Of a stretch of 64,000 nucleotides of DNA, positions 8,357-18,128 are shown piece after piece. Source of the DNA: Thalassospira sp. MCCC 1A03138 (GTDB taxonomy: Bacteria; Pseudomonadota; Alphaproteobacteria; Rhodospirillales; Thalassospiraceae); NCBI RefSeq assembly GCF_002115785.1, contig NZ_JFJY01000001.1, forward strand, positions 434,001 through 498,000, in the 5' to 3' direction. The notes under the pieces are model-generated. The model was not told the origin of the DNA. It saw only the letters and a program-made list of their open reading frames with translations, and searched no databases. Position numbers and translations under genes: made by a program. Position 1 is the stretch's first letter. Every line of letters starts with the position of its first letter.

Positions 8357-10009
8357 GTGGGCGGTTTATTGCAAACGCTTAAAGGTCTTGGACCGACACG
8401 CCTGATGGCCATCAGTGGCGTCGGGGTGTTGCTGCTTGTGTTTTTTGCATTCCTTATTCTGCGTGTTTCGGCACCGAATATGGAGTTGCTCTATCGTGAT
8501 CTGAACCCGGCGGACGCCAGCCAGATAGTCAACCGTCTCGAAGAACAGCAGGTTTCCTACCAACTTCTGAATAACGGCACCGAAATTCTTGTTCCCGCCG
8601 ATCAGGTCAATCGCATGCGCCTGTCAATGGCGGAAAGCGGGTTGCCGACCGGCGGATCCGTCGGGTACGAAGTGTTCGATAATGGCAGTGGCCTTGGTGC
8701 AACAAGTTTCGAACAGAACATCAACCATGTTCGCGCCCTTGAGGGCGAATTGGCCCGTACCATAGCCTCCATCCAGTCCGTTCAACAGGCCCGTGTACAT
8801 CTGGTTTTGCCCAAACGTCAGATGTTCTCGCGCGAGACCCAGGAAGCCAGCGCGTCAATTGCCGTTAAAATGGCCGGTGGGGAACTTAAACCCGAACAGG
8901 TTATAGCGATCCAGCATCTTGTTGCTGCGGCTATTCCCCAGCTAACACCAAGCAAGGTTTCCATCATTGATGAACGCGGTCGTCTTCTGGCGCGTGGTCA
9001 GGGTGAAGAACAGTCTTCAACCTTCCTGACGCAGACCGCCGATGAAATGCGCATCCGCAACGAGACGCGCTTGCGCAACACGATCGAAGATCTTCTGTCC
9101 CGTTCGCTTGGCTATGGCGAAGTTCGCGCCGAAGTATCGGTCGAAATGGACTTCAACAAGGTTACAACGGCTGACGAGCGGTTCAACCCCGATGAGCGCG
9201 TTGTCCGGTCCAGTCAGACCATCGACGAAAACTCGACCAACACGGAAACCGATGGCGCAGATCCGGTTACACTTCAGAACAACCTTCCTGACCCCAATCT
9301 TAATGGCGGTCAAGGTTCTGGAACCAGCAGCCAGGAGAACCGCTCGGAAGAAACCGTCAACTATGAGATTTCAAAAACGACCACGACCAAGGTCAAGGAA
9401 ATCGGCGAAATTTCGCGAGTGACAGTGGCGGTTCTGGTCGATGGCACCTACACAACAGATGAAAATGGTGAACGCGTCTACCAAGAGCGATCACCGGAAG
9501 ATTTGGAAAAAATAGCGGCACTGGTACGCAGCGCAATCGGCTATGACCCTGCACGCAGCGACCAGGTCGAAGTGATCAACATGCAGTTTGCCGACGCGGC
9601 AGACCTGTTCCCGGACGAAGATGTCGAAACGTTCCTTGGTCTTGATAAGGCCGAAATCTTCCGCATCGCGGAAATGCTGGTGCTGGCGATTGTTGCGATC
9701 CTAGTTATCCTGCTGGTGGTTCGCCCGCTTCTGACTCGTGCCTTCGAAACCCTGCCAAATGCAGCCGATATGGCACAAAATCAGCTGTTAGCCGACGAAA
9801 TGACCGCCGACGGAACACCAGCTCTTGCAGGCCCATCACCGGTTCCAATGGCGCCGGGGATGAATGATGAAGGCGAAGAATTGATCAATCTTTCGATGGT
9901 CGAGGGCCGGGTTAAGGCATCTTCGGTCAAGAAAATCGGTGAAATTGTCGAAAAGCACCCGGAAGAAGCTTTGGCGATCATTCGAAACTGGCTTTATCAG
10001 GAAACCTGA
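8357..10009 (+). CDS. fliF: Flagellar MS-ring protein FliF
   Basis: FliF oligomers form the MS ring in the inner membrane that carries the C ring and export gate. There is one membrane helix near the N-terminus (ISGVGVLLLVFFAFLILRVS) and the YscJ/FliF domain (ELLYRDLNPADASQIVNRLE through VHLVLPKR). A large periplasmic ring-building region follows, then a second membrane helix (IAEMLVLAIVAILVILLVV). The C-terminal FliG-binding segment ends VEKHPEEALAIIRNWLYQ. I chose GTG 8357 because CGGAG lies 9 bases upstream. An upstream in-frame GTG at 8297 would add 20 unlikely residues. Unusually, fliG does not follow; fliH does. Confidence 0.95.
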   Translation: MGGLLQTLKGLGPTRLMAISGVGVLLLVFFAFLILRVSAPNMELLYRDLNPADASQIVNRLEEQQVSYQLLNNGTEILVPADQVNRMRLSMAESGLPTGGSVGYEVFDNGSGLGATSFEQNINHVRALEGELARTIASIQSVQQARVHLVLPKRQMFSRETQEASASIAVKMAGGELKPEQVIAIQHLVAAAIPQLTPSKVSIIDERGRLLARGQGEEQSSTFLTQTADEMRIRNETRLRNTIEDLLSRSLGYGEVRAEVSVEMDFNKVTTADERFNPDERVVRSSQTIDENSTNTETDGADPVTLQNNLPDPNLNGGQGSGTSSQENRSEETVNYEISKTTTTKVKEIGEISRVTVAVLVDGTYTTDENGERVYQERSPEDLEKIAALVRSAIGYDPARSDQVEVINMQFADAADLFPDEDVETFLGLDKAEIFRIAEMLVLAIVAILVILLVVRPLLTRAFETLPNAADMAQNQLLADEMTADGTPALAGPSPVPMAPGMNDEGEELINLSMVEGRVKASSVKKIGEIVEKHPEEALAIIRNWLYQET

Positions 10010-10090
10010 TATGCTTGACGGTTCATTCATGGGCAGGTTGGCATAAGGCCACCGGCCTGCTTGTCGCACAAATCAAACCAGCGGTTCGAT

Positions 10091-11281
10091 ATGACGGCCA
10101 TTGAAAAATTCAAATTCTCGCTCAGTTTCGATGATGCCGATAACGTCATTCGTTCGTCCGGTTCGGATGATGAACATTATTCTCTGGGCAAAAAGAAAAA
10201 GAAGAAAGAGGACGAATCCCCGCCTCCTCCTCCGGCGATTTATACCGAAGAACAGGCTGCCCAAATGATCGCAGAGGCCGAGGCAGCTGCGCGCGCGGCT
10301 GCCGACGCAGAAGGCTTTGCGCGCGGTGTCGAGCAAGGCCGCGCGGAAATCCAGTCATCCCTTCAACAGGCTTTGACAGATACGTCAGAACGACTTGCTG
10401 AAAAACTTGCGCAAATTGACGAACAGCAGAAACGTGCCAATGCCCGCATCAACGAGGATGCCATTCATGTTGCCGTCGGCATCATGCGCAAAATCGCACC
10501 GGCCTGGTCAAAACAGTTCGAACTGACTGAAATCGAAAGCATAGTCCGTCAGTGCCTTGCCAATCTGTTCGATGTTCCCAAGGTGATCGTTCAGGTCCAC
10601 CCCGATATCAGCGACATGGTTTCCGAAAGTGTTGAAAAAATCGCACAGTCGCGGGGTTTTTCGGGTAAGGTCGCGGTTGTTGGCGAGCCCGATATTGATC
10701 TGGGTGACTGCCATGTATCGTGGGGTGATGGAACGGCTGTGCGGGAAACCAAACGCATCTGGGCCGAAATTAACGATATCGTCGAACGTGTTCTTCAAAA
10801 TCATAGCGACGAGCATGAGTTTGAAGAAAATGACATGGGCGATCCTGATGTCCAGAACACCCGGCTTGCCGACCTTCCGCCCGCCCCCCGCCCGGCAAGT
10901 CCAGAAACCCCGTCGGCGAAACCGGAAACAACCGTTTCGGGGCATGATTTGACACCAACCGATGCGACAGAACCTGATACTTCTGAAATGCAGGCTGCCC
11001 CGACAGGTGATAATCATATCGGGGATGGTGGAACCGGATCACACCAAGCTGGTCAACCGACAGGCCAGATCGAAGAAGGTCATGGCACAGAACAGGTTAA
11101 TATGCCAACATCCCCCGAGAATGATGCGTCGCACACTCAGATCGGGGATGAGGAGAAAAGTGATCCGGGACAACAGGATGGGAACCCGTTGCAGGAAGAT
11201 CGCAAACCCGATACCCGGGACGAAACAGAAGCCGATGTGACGCAGGAAGCTGAAGGATCAGGAGACGAAAATGGCCGATGA
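10091..11281 (+). CDS. fliH: FliH/FlbE-type flagellar export ATPase regulator with long acidic tail
   Basis: FliH links the export ATPase FliI to the C ring. The first ~230 residues fit FliH: a basic/Pro-rich N-terminus (KKKKKKEDESPPPPP), an Ala/Glu coiled coil with FARGVEQGRAEIQ, and the conserved C-terminal domain (VGIMRKIAPAWSKQF to VVGEPDIDLGDCHVSWGDG). A further ~160 residues are acidic, Pro/Thr/Gln-rich and almost certainly disordered, which is unusual for FliH (usually ~200-250 residues; 396 here). I prefer ATG 10091; a TTG at 10061 is also in frame. The end overlaps fliN by 11 bases. FliH follows fliF directly. Confidence 0.85.
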   Translation: MTAIEKFKFSLSFDDADNVIRSSGSDDEHYSLGKKKKKKEDESPPPPPAIYTEEQAAQMIAEAEAAARAAADAEGFARGVEQGRAEIQSSLQQALTDTSERLAEKLAQIDEQQKRANARINEDAIHVAVGIMRKIAPAWSKQFELTEIESIVRQCLANLFDVPKVIVQVHPDISDMVSESVEKIAQSRGFSGKVAVVGEPDIDLGDCHVSWGDGTAVRETKRIWAEINDIVERVLQNHSDEHEFEENDMGDPDVQNTRLADLPPAPRPASPETPSAKPETTVSGHDLTPTDATEPDTSEMQAAPTGDNHIGDGGTGSHQAGQPTGQIEEGHGTEQVNMPTSPENDASHTQIGDEEKSDPGQQDGNPLQEDRKPDTRDETEADVTQEAEGSGDENGR

Positions 11282-11633
11282 TGACGATCTTGAACTCTCG
11301 GAACTCGATAATGATGATATCGAACTAGAGGGCGAAGGTACCGAACTTCTGGCCGCCGCCGAGATCGGCAGCGATGCCATGAAGACATCCAAGGATCTCG
11401 AAGCGGTTTACGACATTCCCGTTCAGGTTTCTGCAGTCCTTGGAAAAGCAACCATGCAGGTAAGCCAGCTGCTAAAACTGGGGCGTGGTGCAGTGGTAGA
11501 GCTTGACCGCAAGGTTGGGGAAGCTATTGATATTTATGTAAACAACCGTCTGGTCGCACGCGGCGAAGTGGTGGTTGTCGAAGACCGTCTGGGGGTAACC
11601 ATGACGGAAATCATCAAGTCCGAGAAAAACTAG
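11271..11633 (+). CDS. fliN: Flagellar motor switch protein FliN
   Basis: FliN is a C-ring component for rotation switching and export-apparatus docking. The 120-residue protein has an Asp/Glu-rich N-terminus and a SpoA domain at the C-terminus (about 45-118), with YDIPVQVSAVLGKATMQVSQ, LLKLGRGAVVELDRKVGE and IYVNNRLVARGEVVVVEDRL, all typical of FliN. It starts at ATG 11271, inside the end of fliH (11-base overlap), so the two are translationally coupled. Confidence 0.95.
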   Translation: MADDDDLELSELDNDDIELEGEGTELLAAAEIGSDAMKTSKDLEAVYDIPVQVSAVLGKATMQVSQLLKLGRGAVVELDRKVGEAIDIYVNNRLVARGEVVVVEDRLGVTMTEIIKSEKN

Positions 11634-11655
11634 TCTTTTGAGAGGATGAGCGGGT

Positions 11656-12450
11656 ATGGCGGACGGGGGGACTAAAACGTCGTTTGATATCGCGACGGTC
11701 GCGGGGCTGGCTATTGGTTTCGCACTTATTATCGCGGCGATCGTATTGGGGGGATCGCCCGGGGCATTTATTGATATTCCATCCGTTCTGATCGTGATCG
11801 GTGGCACGGCTGCGATTACCGCTGTCTGTTTTGCGCTGGGTGAATTCCTGGGTGCTGGCAAGGTTCTGATGCGCACGATTTTTCACAAGTCGCGCAACCC
11901 TGCCGATGCTGCCCTGCAAATCCTGCAACTGGCTGAAATCGCCCGCAAAGGCGGGGTCCTGTCGCTGCAGGGGCATCTCGACAGCCTGCAAAGCGAAGAA
12001 TATCTTTGGAAGGGACTGTCGCTTGTTGTCGACGGTACACCACCCGAAGAAGTCGAAGCCATCATGCGCAAGGACATGAACGCCACCATCGGTCGCCACC
12101 AGAAAGGTGCGAACATCATGAAAAAGGCTGGCGATATTGCGCCGGCCATGGGCCTGATCGGAACGCTGATCGGTCTGGTGCAGATGCTGGGCAACCTTGA
12201 TGACCCGTCCTCGATCGGGCCTTCCATGGCGGTTGCACTTCTGACGACTTTCTATGGTGCGGTTCTGGCAAACATGGTGTTCATGCCGCTTGCAGCAAAA
12301 CTTGAACGCAACTCGGGCGAAGAAGAACTTTTGAATTCGGTCTATATGGTGGGGGCCGTCTCCATCGGGCGACAGGAAAACCCCCGTCGTCTGGAAATGC
12401 TGATCAACTCCATCCTGCCCCCGTCAAAACGGGTCAGCTATTTCGATTGA
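11656..12450 (+). CDS. motA: MotA/PomA-family flagellar stator protein
   Basis: A four-helix stator subunit that couples ion flow to rotation. Membrane segments lie at about residues 12-32, 35-55, 155-175 and 185-208. The cytoplasmic loop between the second and third holds charged residues that contact FliG. The functional region after the loop includes GDIAPAMGLIGTLIGLVQML with the conserved Pro, and the final helix follows FYGAVLANMVFMPL. Its 264-residue length is nearer PomA (~255) than enterobacterial MotA (~295), so sodium coupling is possible but unproven. Start ATG 11656 is 22 bases after fliN. No motB/pomB follows; the partner must be elsewhere. Confidence 0.9.
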   Translation: MADGGTKTSFDIATVAGLAIGFALIIAAIVLGGSPGAFIDIPSVLIVIGGTAAITAVCFALGEFLGAGKVLMRTIFHKSRNPADAALQILQLAEIARKGGVLSLQGHLDSLQSEEYLWKGLSLVVDGTPPEEVEAIMRKDMNATIGRHQKGANIMKKAGDIAPAMGLIGTLIGLVQMLGNLDDPSSIGPSMAVALLTTFYGAVLANMVFMPLAAKLERNSGEEELLNSVYMVGAVSIGRQENPRRLEMLINSILPPSKRVSYFD

Positions 12451-12508
12451 TCGGTGAAACCCGCCAATTGGAATTGCCACTGGGAACGAAGCAGAAAGAG
12501 ATGAGACT

Positions 12509-14086
12509 ATGCAGGTATTGATCGTTGGTGGACTGGGCGGTCAGATCGGCGCAGCCAGCAAGATCGCGATGGCACGCGGCGCAACAGTCCAGTTGGCCGA
12601 AAGTGTCACGACATCGCTGAATATCCTGCGCGCAGGCAACCGGATCGATCTGGTTATGGCTGACATCACCCTTGATGTTGCGGCCTTGATTGAAGCTATG
12701 CATCGTGAACGGATCAATGTCCCGGTTGTCGCGTGTGGCATCGGCAATGACGTCAATGGTGCGGTCAATGCGATCAAGGCCGGTGCCCAGGAATTCATCC
12801 CCCTGCCACCCGAAGCCGACCTGATTGCCGCCATCTTCGAGGCCGTTACCGAAGAAAGCCATGCCCTGATCCATCGCGATGCCCGCATGGCGGAAACCCT
12901 TCGTCTGGCAACCCAAGTCGCCAACAGTTCCGCCTCCATCCTGATTACGGGCGAAAGCGGCACCGGCAAGGAAATCATATCGCGCTTTGTTCATCGTAAA
13001 TCCAACCGGGCGGACAAACCATTCGTTGCCGTGAACTGTGCCGCGATTCCCGACAACCTTCTTGAATCCGAACTGTTTGGCCACGAAAAAGGTGCGTTTA
13101 CCGGCGCACAGGCCCGCCGCATCGGAAAGTTTGAAGAAGCCAATGGCGGTACCCTTTTGCTTGATGAAATCAGCGAAATGGATGTCCGCCTTCAGGCAAA
13201 GCTGCTCCGCGCCATTCAGGAAAAGGAAATCGACCGTCTGGGCGGTAAAAGCCCGGTCAAGGTAGATGTCCGTATTCTAGCGACCTCGAACCGCAATCTT
13301 GAGGCTGAAGTCAATGCGGGCAACTTCCGTGAAGATCTTTATTTCCGCCTGAACGTCGTCAATCTCGATATTCCTTCGCTGCGCGAACGGCCTGACGATA
13401 TTCCGGTTCTGGCGGAATTCTTTGTTAAAAAATATTCCGAAGCCAACGATGTGCCGATCCGCCCAATCAGCCCGCTGGCAATTACGCGTTTGCGTAGCCA
13501 TCACTGGCGTGGCAATGTTCGCGAACTTGAAAATACCATGCACCGCGCCGTCCTGATTGCCGGTCCGACGGAAATCGGCCCCGAAGCCATCATGCTTTCG
13601 GGTGCCGGAAGCAGCGAACCGGGTTGGCAGTCTGCTCCGTCCCCCGAAGCAGCGGCGCCTGCCCCGGCTCCTTCGCAGCCAGCCCCCAGTGCGCCGTCCC
13701 GCGCAAGTTCGGCCTATGCCAATGCGGCTTATGGTGGGGCGGCCTATCGGCCGGTTCCCCCGGCACAGCAAGCACCACATGCACCTGCCCCGCTGCCAGA
13801 TCATCACGACGATTATGCCCCCCCCTGCCCGGCAGTACCGGTCGACCATGATGCGGATAGCGCCGATCAAATCAACGCGGATTCATCGGTCACGGCAGCC
13901 CTGGTCGGTCGCACGGTTGCAGATGTAGAACGCGATCTGATCATCGATACGCTGAAACATTGCTTTGGCAACCGCACCCATGCGGCAAACATTCTGGGCA
14001 TTTCGATCCGCACACTGCGCAACAAGCTTCGTCAATATACCGACGAAGGCCTTGCCGTGCCGCAACCTGGCAATGGTCAGGACTGA
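12509..14086 (+). CDS. flbD: Sigma-54-dependent flagellar transcriptional activator FlbD
   Basis: FlbD activates late sigma-54 flagellar promoters. The receiver-like domain (1-115) lacks the acidic pocket (VLIVGGLGG instead of a DD motif), as FlbD receivers typically do. The AAA+ domain has Walker A GESGTGKE (148-155), the sigma-54 contact loop GAFTGA (195-200) and Walker B GGTLLLDE (213-220). A Pro/Ala-rich linker (~375-455) and a Fis-type helix-turn-helix ([20 protein letters not shown], ~485-505) follow. The whole chain resembles Caulobacter FlbD. Likely targets in this window are the sigma-54 promoters at 1245 and 3955. Its trans-acting partner FliX is not in the window. Confidence 0.93.
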   Translation: MQVLIVGGLGGQIGAASKIAMARGATVQLAESVTTSLNILRAGNRIDLVMADITLDVAALIEAMHRERINVPVVACGIGNDVNGAVNAIKAGAQEFIPLPPEADLIAAIFEAVTEESHALIHRDARMAETLRLATQVANSSASILITGESGTGKEIISRFVHRKSNRADKPFVAVNCAAIPDNLLESELFGHEKGAFTGAQARRIGKFEEANGGTLLLDEISEMDVRLQAKLLRAIQEKEIDRLGGKSPVKVDVRILATSNRNLEAEVNAGNFREDLYFRLNVVNLDIPSLRERPDDIPVLAEFFVKKYSEANDVPIRPISPLAITRLRSHHWRGNVRELENTMHRAVLIAGPTEIGPEAIMLSGAGSSEPGWQSAPSPEAAAPAPAPSQPAPSAPSRASSAYANAAYGGAAYRPVPPAQQAPHAPAPLPDHHDDYAPPCPAVPVDHDADSADQINADSSVTAALVGRTVADVERDLIIDTLKHCFGNRTHAANILGISIRTLRNKLRQYTDEGLAVPQPGNGQD

Positions 14087-14171
14087 TTATTACAAAATAA
14101 CCGGTGCACCCCATATCAGAACAAGGGATGCATTCCCGGGATCGCGCAACATAGGGTAACCAGAAGTCAAC

Positions 14172-16328
14172 ATGGCCGACGGTCGAGACATCACACCGGC
14201 AGGATCTGACGGGTCGCAAGGCCCCCAAAGCGCAGGCGGCCTGAATATGGCTGGTATCCAGTCACGCGTCCGGTCGGCCATGAAACGTGGCGATATCGCC
14301 ATGGCGCTTGGCTTCATCCTGATCCTTGTGGTCATGATGTTCCCGATGCCACCCTGGCTGCTCGACTTCCTGCTTGCCCTGTCGATCAGCTTCTCGGTGC
14401 TGATCCTGATGACGTCGCTATTCATCCAGAAACCGTTGGAATTCAACTCTTTCCCGATGATCCTGCTGGTCGCGACGTCGCTTCGACTGGCGCTAAACAT
14501 TGCAACCACACGTCTGATTCTGGGCCACGGACACGAAGGCACCCATGCTGCCGGTGCCGTGATCGAGGCATTCGGCAGTTTCCTGATTTCGGGCAATTTC
14601 GTGATCGGGATTATTGTTTTTGCTATCCTTGTGATCATCAACTTTGTGGTTATCACCAAGGGTTCCGGTCGTATCGCCGAAGTCGCTGCACGTTTCACCC
14701 TTGATGCCATGCCCGGCAAACAGATGGCGATTGATGCCGATCTGTCATCGGGCCTGATCAACGAAACGCAGGCCAAGGCACGCCGCAAGGAACTGGAAGA
14801 CGAAAGCTCGTTCTTCGGTTCCATGGATGGTGCATCCAAATTTGTCCGCGGTGATGCTGTTGCCGGTATCCTGATTACCTTCATCAACGTGATCGGTGGC
14901 ATCATTATCGGGACCGCCCAGATGGGCCTGTCACTGGCCGAGGCAACCGAAACATACACGATCCTGACTGTTGGTGATGGTCTGGTATCGCAGATCCCGG
15001 CCCTGATCGTATCGACGGCTGCAGGCCTTCTGGTCACCAAGGGCGGCCTTGACGGCGCAACCGAAAAGGCCGTTTTCGGACAGGTTAGTAATTACCCTGC
15101 AGCCCTTGGTGTTGCGGCCGCCATGATGGCGGGAATGTCGCTCTTGCCCGGCATTCCGATGGTCTGGTTCCTTGGTCTGGCGATCGTGCTGGGATATCTT
15201 GCGTGGCATCTGGGCCGAAAGCAGAAAGAAGCTGCTGCCAACGCCGAAATGGAAGAAGCCCAGACCGCGGCCGATGCAGCAGGCCCGCCACCCGAAGAAC
15301 CGATCGCCAATGCGCTTCGCATGGATTATGTGCGGCTTGAACTGGGATATGGTCTGCTGTCGCTGATCAGCACCGAACGCGGCCAGAAACTGACCGATCA
15401 GATCAAAGCACTACGCCGTCAGTTGGCGACCGATATGGGCTTTGTCATGCCCAGTGTGCGTATTCAGGACAATATGCAGCTTCCCGCCAACACCTATGTA
15501 CTTCGCGTCAAGGAAATCGAGGCAGGCCGTGGCGACCTTCGCCCCAACATGCTGCTGGTCATGGACCCGCGCGGCGAGGAAATCACGCTTGCCGGTGAAA
15601 AAACCATGGAACCGACCTTCAACCTGCCGGCCATGTGGATCGAACAGGGCATGAAGGAAGAAGCCATGTTCCGAGGCTATACAGTTGTTGACCCGCAAAC
15701 CGTGATCACCACCCATATTACCGAGGTGATCAAGGACCACATGCCCGAACTTCTGTCCTATGCCGAAACACAGAAGCTTCTGGACGAGCTCGACGACGAC
15801 CAGAAAAAACTGGTCGAGGACATCGTACCGGGTCAGGTTTCCGTTGGCGGGGTTCAGCGCGTTCTGCAAAACCTTCTGACCGAACGCATATCGATCCGCG
15901 ATCTTCCGACCATCCTTGAAGGGATTGCGGAATCCACCGCCTTTACGCGTAACCCGACCTTCATGACCGAACATGTCCGATCCCGCCTGGCACGACAGTT
16001 GTCGGATGTGAATACCAACCATGATGGCGTGATCCCACTGGTGACCCTATCACCGCAGTGGGAACAGATATTTGCCGAAAGTCTGGTTGGGTCCGGCGAA
16101 GAAAAGCAGTTGTCGATCCCGCCAAGCCAGCTTCAGGAATTCATCAACAAGGTTCGCACCACGTTCGAGCGACTTGGCATGATGGGCGAAAGCCCGGTTC
16201 TTTTGACAAGTCCCGGCATTCGCCCCTATGTCCGATCCATTGTCGAACGATTCCGGCCCACCACGGTTGTCATGTCGCAAAACGAAATCCATCCCAAGGC
16301 CCAACTCAAAACCATGGGGCAGATATGA
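14172..16328 (+). CDS. flhA: Flagellar type III export gate protein FlhA
   Basis: The nonameric export-gate component. The N-terminal half holds about eight membrane helices, starting with MALGFILILVVMMFPMPPWL, and the FHIPEP-family cytoplasmic loop (RIAEVAARFTLDAMPGKQMA, IDADLSSGLINETQAKARR). A linker is followed by the large cytoplasmic domain (~360-718) that binds chaperone-substrate complexes and contains RGEEITLAGEKTMEPTF-like FlhA-C sequence. Its 718 residues match the family length. It starts at ATG 14172 and is followed 24 bases later by flhF. Confidence 0.96.
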   Translation: MADGRDITPAGSDGSQGPQSAGGLNMAGIQSRVRSAMKRGDIAMALGFILILVVMMFPMPPWLLDFLLALSISFSVLILMTSLFIQKPLEFNSFPMILLVATSLRLALNIATTRLILGHGHEGTHAAGAVIEAFGSFLISGNFVIGIIVFAILVIINFVVITKGSGRIAEVAARFTLDAMPGKQMAIDADLSSGLINETQAKARRKELEDESSFFGSMDGASKFVRGDAVAGILITFINVIGGIIIGTAQMGLSLAEATETYTILTVGDGLVSQIPALIVSTAAGLLVTKGGLDGATEKAVFGQVSNYPAALGVAAAMMAGMSLLPGIPMVWFLGLAIVLGYLAWHLGRKQKEAAANAEMEEAQTAADAAGPPPEEPIANALRMDYVRLELGYGLLSLISTERGQKLTDQIKALRRQLATDMGFVMPSVRIQDNMQLPANTYVLRVKEIEAGRGDLRPNMLLVMDPRGEEITLAGEKTMEPTFNLPAMWIEQGMKEEAMFRGYTVVDPQTVITTHITEVIKDHMPELLSYAETQKLLDELDDDQKKLVEDIVPGQVSVGGVQRVLQNLLTERISIRDLPTILEGIAESTAFTRNPTFMTEHVRSRLARQLSDVNTNHDGVIPLVTLSPQWEQIFAESLVGSGEEKQLSIPPSQLQEFINKVRTTFERLGMMGESPVLLTSPGIRPYVRSIVERFRPTTVVMSQNEIHPKAQLKTMGQI

Positions 16329-16352
16329 TGATCCGTTGCGAGGGGACAGCAT

Positions 16353-17339
16353 ATGCGCCTTAAGACGTTCAGCGCCCCGACCATGACCGAGGCGATGGCA
16401 CTGGTCAAAGAGCATATGGGATCGGATGCCATTATCGTATCGACCCAGGATATCCCGGGCACAGGCGTACGACTGACCGCGGCCCTTGATCGTGATCCGG
16501 GTCTGGATTTCGATATCGCGGATCAAGGCCCTCCGGGTCATCAGGAACTGTTTGATCACGCACACGAAGCCCTTGTCCGTCATAATCTGCCCGAACGGCT
16601 GCGCTTGCGGCTTTGTGATCTTATGGGCCGCGAAAGCGGTGCCACTACTGCACAGCAATTACTGGCATCGGCACTGGACGAGATTTTTGATTTTTCGCCG
16701 TTGCCGGAAAAAAACACGCCGCGTGCCTTGGCCTTTGTCGGCCCGCCCGGTTGTGGCAAAACGCTGGCGGTTGCCAAAACTGCTGCCCGCGCAGTGATGA
16801 AAAAGCGAAAAGTCGCGGTTCTGACCACCGATTACAAACGCGCAGGCGGTGTGGCCCAGCTTGAGGCATTCACCCGTATCCTGAACATCAATCTGTCACT
16901 GGTCAAAACACCCGAAGAATTCAAAGCCCAGTTTGCCCGTATGCGGGATGCCGACATGGTTCTGGTCGACACGGCAAGCTGCAATCCCTATGTCGATGCT
17001 GACATCAAGGCACTGGGCGATTTCATGTCCGTTGTGCCAAGCGAACCCGTACTGGTCAATCCCGCCGGGATTGATGCCGACGAATGTGCCGATATCGCCA
17101 ATGCCTTTGCCGATTGCGGCGTTGCGCGCATGGTGATTTCCCGACTGGATGTTGCATCGCGCCTTGGCGGCGCGTTATACGGTGCAGATTCAGGAAATCT
17201 TTCCCTTTGCAATGTCAGTATGACGGCCCAGGTCGCAGACGGTCTAACCGCAATAAGCCCCGTCGCCCTGGCCAAACTTCTGATACCGTCCCATCGCGCC
17301 GAGAACGCGAAACCGAGTTTCTCCGAGGTCGTGAAATGA
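16353..17339 (+). CDS. flhF: SRP-type GTPase FlhF
   Basis: FlhF is the signal-recognition-like GTPase that sets flagellar number and polar placement. A short N-terminal B-like region (RLKTFSAPTMTEAMALVKE) precedes an N domain and the G domain, with G1 P-loop GPPGCGKT (130-137), G2/G3 TTDYKRAGGVAQLEAF and VLVDTASCNP. At 328 residues it is compact for FlhF. Start ATG 16353 has GAGGGGA upstream. It overlaps flhG by four bases (ATGA), so the GTPase and its activator are coupled. Confidence 0.92.
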   Translation: MRLKTFSAPTMTEAMALVKEHMGSDAIIVSTQDIPGTGVRLTAALDRDPGLDFDIADQGPPGHQELFDHAHEALVRHNLPERLRLRLCDLMGRESGATTAQQLLASALDEIFDFSPLPEKNTPRALAFVGPPGCGKTLAVAKTAARAVMKKRKVAVLTTDYKRAGGVAQLEAFTRILNINLSLVKTPEEFKAQFARMRDADMVLVDTASCNPYVDADIKALGDFMSVVPSEPVLVNPAGIDADECADIANAFADCGVARMVISRLDVASRLGGALYGADSGNLSLCNVSMTAQVADGLTAISPVALAKLLIPSHRAENAKPSFSEVVK

Positions 17340-18124
17340 CTGCCAAGTCTGATGAAGTATCCAAAACTGCTCCGCGCGCCAAAGGCCGCAACGTCCTTGC
17401 CATCGCATCTGGCAAGGGGGGCGTGGGCAAGACCTGGTTTGCCATTACCCTGACCCATTCGCTGGTGCGCGAAGGCAAAAAAGCCCTGTTGTTTGATGGT
17501 GATCTTGGCCTTGCCAACATCGACATCCAACTTGGCCTGATGCCCAAACATGATCTGGGCGGGGTCATTTCCGGACGGATCGGTTTGCGCGATGCCGTGA
17601 CCCCCTTCCCCGATGGCGGCTTTGATATCATTGCCGGGCGTAGCGGATCGGGCAGTCTTGCCAATCTGCCCGTGACCCGTCTTCAGGCCCTGTCCGACGA
17701 CCTGATCCAGACCGGTAAAAGCTATGACAAGGTCCTGATCGACCTTGGTGCGGGTGTTGATCAGGGCGTGCGCCAGATGACCAGCCTTGCTAATACGGTG
17801 ATTGTCATCACCAACGGTGATCCGACATCGCTAACCGATGCCTATGCCTTTATCAAAGTCACACATATGGCGCGGCCCAAAACGGATATCCGGGTGGTGG
17901 TCAATATGGCCAAGGACCGCAAGGAAGGCGAGGCGATCTACAACAAGCTTCTTAAAGCCTGCGAAGGTTTCCTGAAAATCAGCCCGCCGCTTCTGGGTGT
18001 TGTGCGTGCCGATCCGCGTGTTTCCGAATGCATTCGGTCACAAACCCCGCTTCTGATGCGCCATCCCAATTGCGATGCCGCCCACGATATGGAAGCCATT
18101 ACACAAAAGCTGCTGGAGGGCTGA
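17336..18124 (+). CDS. flhG: MinD-like ATPase FlhG (FleN)
   Basis: FlhG is a MinD/ParA-type ATPase that limits flagellar number by antagonising FlhF. It has the deviant Walker A SGKGGVGKT (25-33), a switch region LFDGDLGLANIDIQLGL, and YDKVLIDLGAGVDQGVRQ as Walker B. The basic patch and C-terminal helix fit FlhG. The frame stays open far upstream, but the start is ATG 17336, which overlaps the flhF stop as ATGA. The 262-residue product matches the family. Confidence 0.92.
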   Translation: MTAKSDEVSKTAPRAKGRNVLAIASGKGGVGKTWFAITLTHSLVREGKKALLFDGDLGLANIDIQLGLMPKHDLGGVISGRIGLRDAVTPFPDGGFDIIAGRSGSGSLANLPVTRLQALSDDLIQTGKSYDKVLIDLGAGVDQGVRQMTSLANTVIVITNGDPTSLTDAYAFIKVTHMARPKTDIRVVVNMAKDRKEGEAIYNKLLKACEGFLKISPPLLGVVRADPRVSECIRSQTPLLMRHPNCDAAHDMEAITQKLLEG

Positions 18125-18128
18125 CGCC

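Noticed and set aside
11271-11281. Frameshift joining fliH and fliN
   Set aside because: Both frames are complete, FliN starts with a normal ATG and full-length domain, so this is a coupled overlap.
14090-15040. 316-codon open frame opposite flhA
   Set aside because: Same reasoning: flhA is complete and highly conserved on the plus strand.
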